A DNA stretch of 64,000 nt from Cryptomeria japonica (taxonomy: Eukaryota; Streptophyta; Pinopsida; Cupressales; Cupressaceae), in contig NW_026729314.1 in NCBI RefSeq assembly GCF_030272615.1, positions 39,471 through 103,470 on the forward strand, given 5' to 3'. Both the position numbers and the translations under genes were made by a program. A model generated the notes under the pieces. That model had not been told where the DNA came from, searched no databases, and was given only the letters and a program-made list of their open reading frames with translations. Below are positions 58,247-64,000 of this stretch, one piece after another. The first letter of the stretch is position 1; each line of letters opens with the position of its first letter.

Positions 58247-60253
58247 CTATTGCTCCACAAAGTTAATCACATTCGGAGTCATAGACACAAGCTCATCAGG
58301 TGAGACAGAGGAATCAGTAGTATCAATCGCATTAGAGGTATGAGAAGGTAATGGATCAGTAAAAATCTGAAGATTTTGGTTAGGAGGAGCTACAGATGTG
58401 TTGCCTTTATCATTCACTCCAGAAACAGAGATAGTATTATTATCAATCAAATCTTGAATTTTCCCCTTTAAAGCAAAACATTTTTCAGTATCATGCCCAG
58501 GTTGATGATGAAATTGACAAAAAGATTTGTTATCAAAATAGGGTGAATTAATCTTTGCAGGATCAATTTGCCTTATAGGAGGAAGAGTAAGCACATTTTG
58601 TTCCAATAACTTATTCATAATACTATGCAATGATTCATTCAAAGGAGTAAACTTTCTTTCTTTCCTGAAAAACTTAGAAATAGGAGACACACCTGATGCT
58701 GCATTCACATTGTTGTTGATGATGTTTTCATTGAATTTGATGGAATCTTTGTTCGGTTTAAACTTCCCAAATGGTTGTTGACTGCTATCACCCTTATCAC
58801 TCGGAGCCATAGGATGTGATTGTTCCATTTGACTCACAGTCAGTTGATAATTGTGAAGAATTGCACACAACTGTTGGAAAGAAGTAAACTCAGAAAACAA
58901 GAGTTTTTCTCTAATGTCTTTTTGTAAATTAGAAATAAAGATTCTTTGAATATCATTGTCAGGCACTGGAAAGGAAATTTGAGCATACAAATGCTTATAT
59001 CTACCAATGAAATTAGTCACTTTTTCTTTAACACCTTGTTTGCAATGCATTAAATCAATCAAAGTAACTTTAGGACTTATATTGTTTTGAAATTGTTGAA
59101 TGAAAGCATTTGCAAGTTGTTCAAAAGAAGTAATAGAATAAGAAGGCAACGAGCAATACCATTGTAAGGCTTTGTCTCTTAATGTTCTAGTAAACAGTTT
59201 TGCAAGCAACCTTTGGTCATAAGCAAAATCAGTACATATTGTTTGAAAGGTCTTAACATGTGTTAGAGGATCACCCTTACCATTATAAAGCTCCAAATGC
59301 GGAATTTCAACATGTTTAGGGGGAATAGCTCGAACAATATCAAGAGAAAGTGGGCTCGCAACATCAAATGTGGGCACACTAAACTTAGATTGATTCATAG
59401 AGGCAATTTGTTGCTGTAAAGAAGAGACAGTTTGTGCAAGATTGTTAATGGTCGCTTCAGTCGAAGAGTTCATATTAGACGTGTTAGATTGTGATGGAGG
59501 TGTTATGTTATTAAAAGAAGGTAGAGAGTAAGGTGGTGGGACACTATGATAGTTAGTCATAGGAGATGATTGGACAGCAGGAACACTACAAGGAGGAATG
59601 GAATGATTAAACAAGTTGCCCCCTTGCGTCATGTTCATTTGTGGAGATGTAATAGGAACACTCATTGAAGGAATGAATGAAGAAGTTGGATTGAATGAAG
59701 GAAGAGGGTTAATTGAAGAAGAGGGATTGCCCCCATGACTAGTGATCATAGGAGGAATGTCTTGTGTTGAAGTAGTCATTATGTTTGATGTAAAAGTAGG
59801 TATACTAGCAATAGGAGTCGTCAAAGGAATAGAATGATTGACTTGAGTAGGAGGTTGTGTATAACCTAAGGTTTCGGCACAACTCTTCATAGGAATCACA
59901 TTCAAATCCACAATGTGTGCAATACCACACAAAATATCAATTCCATTCTTATCACTTTGAAGCATACGTTTTAGACCCTCAATTAAAGGAAGAGCTTGAC
60001 TATCAGGGTATTCTTGAGACATCCATTGTTGAAAATCGTCAAATTGGTTAACCAATTTTGAAAGTTGTTCTACAGAAACCTCATGGAGAGCTTCTTCATC
60101 ATTAAGAGGATTAGAGGAATTACCCATGTCCTCGTTAAAAAGACCATTCAAATTAGGTTCCATCTCCTTAGTAATTAAACCTTGGAAAGACTTAATTTTA
60201 AGGCTTCGTCTAACGGGAATAGTGTAGGTAGGGCTTATTGTTGTAAAACTCAT
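58247..60253 (-). CDS. Gag polyprotein of element B (668 aa)
   Basis: Capsid/nucleocapsid protein that would package element RNA. Residues 1-130 are charged and unassigned (MSFTTISPTYTIPVRRSLKI start). About 130-310 is rich in Pro, Ser, Asn and Thr, ending in a short helix (INNLAQTVSSLQQQIASMNQ). About 315-480 is the retrotransposon gag domain (HLELYNGKGDPLTHVKTFQT, LRDKALQWYCSLPSYSITSF, YKHLYAQISFPVPDNDIQRI). About 590-625 is a variant knuckle, CQFHHQPGHDTEKC, with Cys-x2-His-x4-His-x4-Cys in place of CCHC, then FALKGKIQDLIDNN, a Tat-like signature. The frame is intact and ends at a UAG (58249-58247) followed by protease in the same frame. Start chosen at the first Met after the leader. Confidence 0.92.
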   Translation of the reverse strand: MSFTTISPTYTIPVRRSLKIKSFQGLITKEMEPNLNGLFNEDMGNSSNPLNDEEALHEVSVEQLSKLVNQFDDFQQWMSQEYPDSQALPLIEGLKRMLQSDKNGIDILCGIAHIVDLNVIPMKSCAETLGYTQPPTQVNHSIPLTTPIASIPTFTSNIMTTSTQDIPPMITSHGGNPSSSINPLPSFNPTSSFIPSMSVPITSPQMNMTQGGNLFNHSIPPCSVPAVQSSPMTNYHSVPPPYSLPSFNNITPPSQSNTSNMNSSTEATINNLAQTVSSLQQQIASMNQSKFSVPTFDVASPLSLDIVRAIPPKHVEIPHLELYNGKGDPLTHVKTFQTICTDFAYDQRLLAKLFTRTLRDKALQWYCSLPSYSITSFEQLANAFIQQFQNNISPKVTLIDLMHCKQGVKEKVTNFIGRYKHLYAQISFPVPDNDIQRIFISNLQKDIREKLLFSEFTSFQQLCAILHNYQLTVSQMEQSHPMAPSDKGDSSQQPFGKFKPNKDSIKFNENIINNNVNAASGVSPISKFFRKERKFTPLNESLHSIMNKLLEQNVLTLPPIRQIDPAKINSPYFDNKSFCQFHHQPGHDTEKCFALKGKIQDLIDNNTISVSGVNDKGNTSVAPPNQNLQIFTDPLPSHTSNAIDTTDSSVSPDELVSMTPNVINFVEQ

Positions 60254-61414
60254 GCACTAAAGAAAGAGAGAAGATTTTGAATTTTAGAGGTAGCAAATTT
60301 CAGTAAAGCCAGCCAATCTTCCAGATTTAAGCTGTTAAATACAATCAGGACAATCTCCTGAAATTTCAGAAAAAATGTTTGGGACCGTGGCGCTCGGGGT
60401 GCACACGGTCCTCGCAACTTTTTTCGAAATTTGCAGGGATGAAAGTTATGATGATTTTGCAGCTAACCTGAAAAAATTGAGTGATTTTACGGTCTGTAGA
60501 TAGGCCAAATTAAAGTTGCAATTTCAAAATTGAACCCTACCAAGATTGTCGAAAAAATGCGAAATTTGAATTTTGAAAAAGAGAGGGAAACTGAAATTTT
60601 GAATTTTATGATTTTAGAGGGAATACCAAAAGTAATGCAAGTTTTGAAATTTGAAAGTTGACTCAATTTCACGCAAAATTCAATTTTGAAAGCGGAAATC
60701 AAAGTTGTTGTAATTAAGCACTTAATTTCAAAAATCACAAATTGCAAAAATTTGAATGAATTACTGAAATTTCGAATGCATGTTAACACACTTTTCAGAT
60801 TTAGGACTGTAAGAAACACAATTCTGACACAAATTTCAATTTCAACAATTTTTGAATGATTAGAAGCCTCAATCAAAGCAATCGCTAGACCAACTTTGAC
60901 TGTAATTTTGAAGGTGTTAAAATTGATTAAATCAGCCAAAATTCTAGATTTTAGCAGAAAAATACAGTAAGATCTTGCTCCCGAAATTTCGAAAAAAATG
61001 TCGGGGATGATGGCGCTCGGAGTGCACACGGTCCTCGCAACTTTTTTCCAAATTTTCAGGGATGAAAGATATTGTGATTTTATTGCGGAATCCAAAGTTA
61101 TAGCTGATTTGGAAATGTTTTGATCAGTGAAATTGTCGGACAAAGGTTGAATCAAGAGGGTTTCAAAAATTAGGGTTTTGACACTTAACCACTTAATTTT
61201 CAAAATTAAAGCACAAATATGAATTGATAATTTGTAATAGAAGGGCAGATCTGAAACAAGCATTAACAATTAAACATTTCACAAGTTTAATTACTTAAAA
61301 AGAAAATTTAGGGTTTTTATGCAATTAACCTCTAAAATTTTGCAAAAGATCAAACATGGAAATGTAATCAAGGAATCCAATTTTTAGATCTAACTATGAA
61401 TAATCAGAAAGGAT
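60254..61414 (-). other. 5' leader of element B
   Basis: Holds two copies of a block of about 120 bp (60960-61090 and 60340-60470), each with GTGGCGCTCGG or ATGGCGCTCGG followed by GTGCACACGGTCCTCGCAAC and TTTTTTC. A diverged version lies in both LTRs (55240-55290, 61810-61860). The leader is otherwise A/T-rich. Confidence 0.75.
60487..61269 (-). other. Long open frame (260 codons) in the leader of element B
   Basis: Open from Met 61269 to 60487. The text is hydrophobic and rich in Ile, Phe, Lys and Ser (KIKWLSVKTLIFETLLIQPL and similar), as expected when AT-rich DNA is translated. It overlaps one of the repeated GGCGCTCGG blocks, and no family is recognised. Some Tat/Ogre elements carry an extra ORF before gag, so it is recorded, but chance is more likely. 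Confidence 0.25.
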
Positions 61415-61433
61415 GTTCACGTCGGGTTCACCA
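61415..61433 (-). promoter_or_regulatory. Primer-binding site of element B
   Basis: The minus strand reads TGGTGAACCCGACGTGAAC three bases after the LTR end. It begins TGG, as needed to pair with the CCA end of a tRNA; I could not identify the tRNA from memory. Confidence 0.8.
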
Positions 61434-61436
61434 AAA

Positions 61437-62678
61437 TGTAAAGTGGAAAATCGCGATCGAACCCTAGTTGCTCTCCCCTCTTCCAACTCCAAGGAGAGAG
61501 AAGGGAGATTCACTAGGGTTGATGGTTTTCACTTAGGGGAGAGACTTTACATTCAAAAGAGGGGTTGAAACCCACAAGATCCAATCCCACACAATGCAAG
61601 ATTGGATGCTCAGTGTGTTTCAAGGGTTAAGAAAGCAAGGCTACCCTCTTTTGTAAAGAATGTTGATAGAGGAATTAAGCTAGGAATGCATAGAAAGTGA
61701 CAAAGATTTGCTTATAAACTGAGATAGGGATATAGGATGAAGCTGCAGACCTGGAATTAGCAGTAAAATGTCGATACGGCGCTATCCTGTAAATTTGAGC
61801 AAAAGTTGTCGGGACGATGGCGCCCGGGCGCCCGGCGTGCACATGGTCCTCTGAAAAATCCGCGAAACGAAGGGGGATCTATTCATCTCTGCACAAGGAT
61901 TCCAGATCTTCAATTTCAGTCGCGTACCTACAACCTACACATAGAAAAGCAAAGACGATTGGGGGGTTAGGGATTAGGGGTTTGCCCTTAGGTCAAACCC
62001 CGGTTTTGGAATTAACCAAGAAATGAGAAATGGTGTAAATGTAATGTAAAACAAGTACTAATACCTTGTTGTAAGGATGTTTGTATCCTTATATGCGAAG
62101 GTATAGATGTTGTTGTTTGTTGTATTGTTGTATGTTGTATGTAGCATGTAGTATGTGATCTCCTCTTCAATGGTTGAATCCTTGTCTTGAATGCAACACT
62201 TAGCCTTGAATGGAGACTTAGAATGATCAATTGCTTGAAAGAATGCTTGAATGCTTGAATGCTTGAGTATAGTTTCCACGCTTTTTCCCTCATATCGAAT
62301 GAAAGAGGAAAATGTAGTTTATATACTTGTCAATTAGGGCTGATAGACTGATTTTCCCAACCTTAGGCCGACCAGGAAAGATAATTTTCCAATTTGCAAA
62401 CATAAAGACCCGAAGTCCAAAAGAGACCGGGCCCAAAATAGGACCCAGGGACCAGAGTGCTGGGCGCCCTGGTCCTGAAGGACCAGGTCGCTGGGTGCTC
62501 TGGTCCCACCTCCCGGGACAACAGGGTGCAAAGGAGGTTCAGGCCAGGGTGCAAGAAAATGTAGTTTTTGGTGTCATAATCAGGTTTCGGGGTCTCCATT
62601 CAGGTTGCGTGTTGCGTCGCCATCGTGAAGACCGAAATGCAATCGAAATTGTAAGTGTCGCAATTTTAGGATGCTACA
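61437..62678 (-). repeat. 5' LTR of element B (1242 bp)
   Basis: The minus strand starts TGTAGCATCCTAAAATTG at 62678 and ends CCACTTTACA at 61437. TATA box AGTATATAAA at 62318-62327. The longer length reflects an internal duplication near 62456-62508 (GGACCAG...GCTGGGCGCCCTGGTCC) and a GGCGCCC duplication near 61820. Confidence 0.92.
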
Positions 62679-62683
62679 ATGGT
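62679..62683 (+). repeat. Target-site duplication of element B, right copy
   Basis: ATGGT directly after the LTR, matching 54862-54866. Confidence 0.92.
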
Positions 62684-64000
62684 TATAATGTGTTTATGAT
62701 TTATTTCAATGATGTATAAATGTACTGATTTTATGTATGATGATGATATGAAAATGTATCGAAATGATGTGATATGAAAGTATATGTTAATGATATGGAT
62801 GGATTCACACTAGTATTTTTGAAATGCAATCTGAATGATATAATAATGATGTAAATGATTATAGTTATATGTTATTGACACAATGATGCAACTAAATAAA
62901 ATGACGATAATGAATGGTATTGTGAACAATTTGTGATTTAAGATGAAGTGATGATAATGATACTTAGATACAACTACACATGAATGCAATTAAATGTAAT
63001 TGATATGAATAGTATTTATTGTCACCATGCAAACTAATTATGCAATGCTGACATTCCGTCGGCCAATTCCTTGTGCTCTTTTTATCATCATTGAGCTTTT
63101 AAAATGTTGGAAGTTAGTACACATATCGATGGTATAATTGAACCATGATGACCTGAGTACAACTTACATGGATGTTGATATTGCAAAATGACACAAGCAT
63201 CGATGTATAATTGAACCAAGACAACCTGAGTGTTATTTGCATAAAACAAACAAGAGTTAATCATTAGTATATGCAAATGAGAAATATCTTCAATGATATA
63301 TTTCCAATCATGTATTGCGACAAATTTGCATAGTACTAACGATCAACTTACAGCTAGAAGACAAAGAAAATATCAGACTCCTTCCTTGCTTCTCTAGCTC
63401 AATACATCCCTGAGTTTCTTAGGAGATATGATAACCAAAAATTAATATACAAATTATCAAACCTCATGCTAAAGTAATCAAATCATGATTTAAAATAGAT
63501 CATCCATCGTGTTGTGTTTGTATTGATCCTGATGTTGATTCTAACGAGCTTGATCCTAATCCTAATGTTAAGTCTGATGATTGTCTTTGAAAATTGTGTT
63601 CTATGATGTTGAGGTGTGTTTTGATTTTTGTTTTGATGTGTTTTCCCTATTACTGGTTGTCTATTCAGTGAAGCCTAAAGCGGTTTGTCTCCCTTCTCAT
63701 TTAGATCAAGATTTTGCCCTTAGTTTTGACACAACCTTTTATTTTGGATGTATAAAATGAGTACCAATCCATGATGAGATGTTACTGCCATGCATGAGTA
63801 TGCACAAGGCCCTTTTTTTGGATAGATATGAAAGAAGATAGTACATATATGATGCTAACAAAATAGAATAGCCAATTTATCACAAATAACGTCTATTGCC
63901 AGATTTTTACCACTTGCTTTGATTGCACCTTTTTTATTTTTATTTTTGTGGTTTTTTTTTTATTTATTTTAACTTGCTTTTGTGTGCATTGGATAACTCA
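62684..64000. other. Non-coding continuation of the region interrupted by element B
   Basis: Rich in ATGATG/ATGATA words at 62690-62990. A two-copy tandem repeat with a period of about 72 bp starts at 63119 and 63191 (TATAATTGAACCA..., ...ACCTGAGT). T-rich run near 63942-63960. No gene seen up to the window end. Confidence 0.5.

Larger units (their letters stand above)
54867..62678 (-). mobile_element. Element B: young gag-protease-only LTR retrotransposon
   Basis: Complete minus-strand element of 7812 bp with two closely similar LTRs (61437-62678 as 5', 54867-56070 as 3'), PBS, leader, gag, protease, a 740-bp 3' region and polypurine tract, flanked by the exact duplication ATGGT. The internal 5.4 kb has no reverse transcriptase, RNase H or integrase motif in any frame. 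Gag and protease features point to the Ty3/gypsy Tat-like group. This layout matches the non-autonomous class known as TR-GAG, here with protease. It would need enzymes from an autonomous relative. The near-identical LTRs and almost intact ORFs indicate a recent insertion. Confidence 0.92.

Overview
The window looks like nuclear DNA of a seed plant with a large, repeat-rich genome. I infer a gymnosperm-like genome from the depth of nested LTR elements, but nothing here proves the taxon. There are no bacterial-type operons and no rRNA or tRNA genes. Nearly all recognisable coding sequence belongs to retrotransposons. The only host-like gene is a small secreted cysteine-rich peptide present as two diverged copies about 40 kb apart on opposite strands (6.8-8.0 kb, + ; 47.7-48.3 kb, -).

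Layout. 1-2.87 kb: 5' half of a LINE (-) with ORF1 and endonuclease, running off the window. 4.2-5.85 kb: 3' end of another LINE (-) with an RNase H remnant and poly(A). 6.8-8.0 kb: broken cysteine-rich peptide gene carrying an LTR-like insertion. 8-12 kb: AT-rich DNA with two local tandem duplications. 12.1-18.1 kb: pieces of three minus-strand LTR elements. 18.1-20.3 kb: LTR and leader of a minus-strand element (F) with a 21-bp-periodic motif array. 20.3-23.6 kb: LTR end, PBS, zinc-knuckle gag and an accessory ORF of a copia-like element (H), without pol. 23.6-28.5 kb: non-coding, including strong hairpins and probably a 5' LTR. 28.57-33.38 kb: Ty3/gypsy gag-pol (C) in a single frame, silenced only by nonsense substitutions and fused in frame to the C-terminal half of an accessory ORF and its 3' LTR (A3, to 36.3 kb). 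36.3-36.9 kb: array of about nine imperfect palindromes. 38.15-41.4 kb: decayed Ty1/copia gag-INT-RT. 42.9-43.8 kb: degenerate complex tandem array. 45.9-46.5 kb: short retroposed insert with target duplications. 46.8-47.5 kb: long inverted repeat just 3' of peptide gene copy 2. 49.4-53.8 kb: second member of the 21-bp-array family (G), minus strand. 54.87-62.68 kb: young gag-protease-only LTR retrotransposon (B) with paired LTRs and an exact ATGGT target duplication, inserted into non-coding DNA adjoining LTR G, which continues to the window end.

How the parts work together. Element B and the copia-like elements A2/A3/H show no reverse transcriptase or integrase of their own in the parts visible here, so they would depend on autonomous relatives. 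Gypsy element C has every pol domain up to mid-integrase but is dead. The most unusual signals are three arrays of an 8-bp motif at an almost exact 21-bp spacing in the leaders of F and G, the palindrome array after LTR A3, the long coiled-coil accessory ORF seen in three elements, and the gag-UAG-pro arrangement in B.
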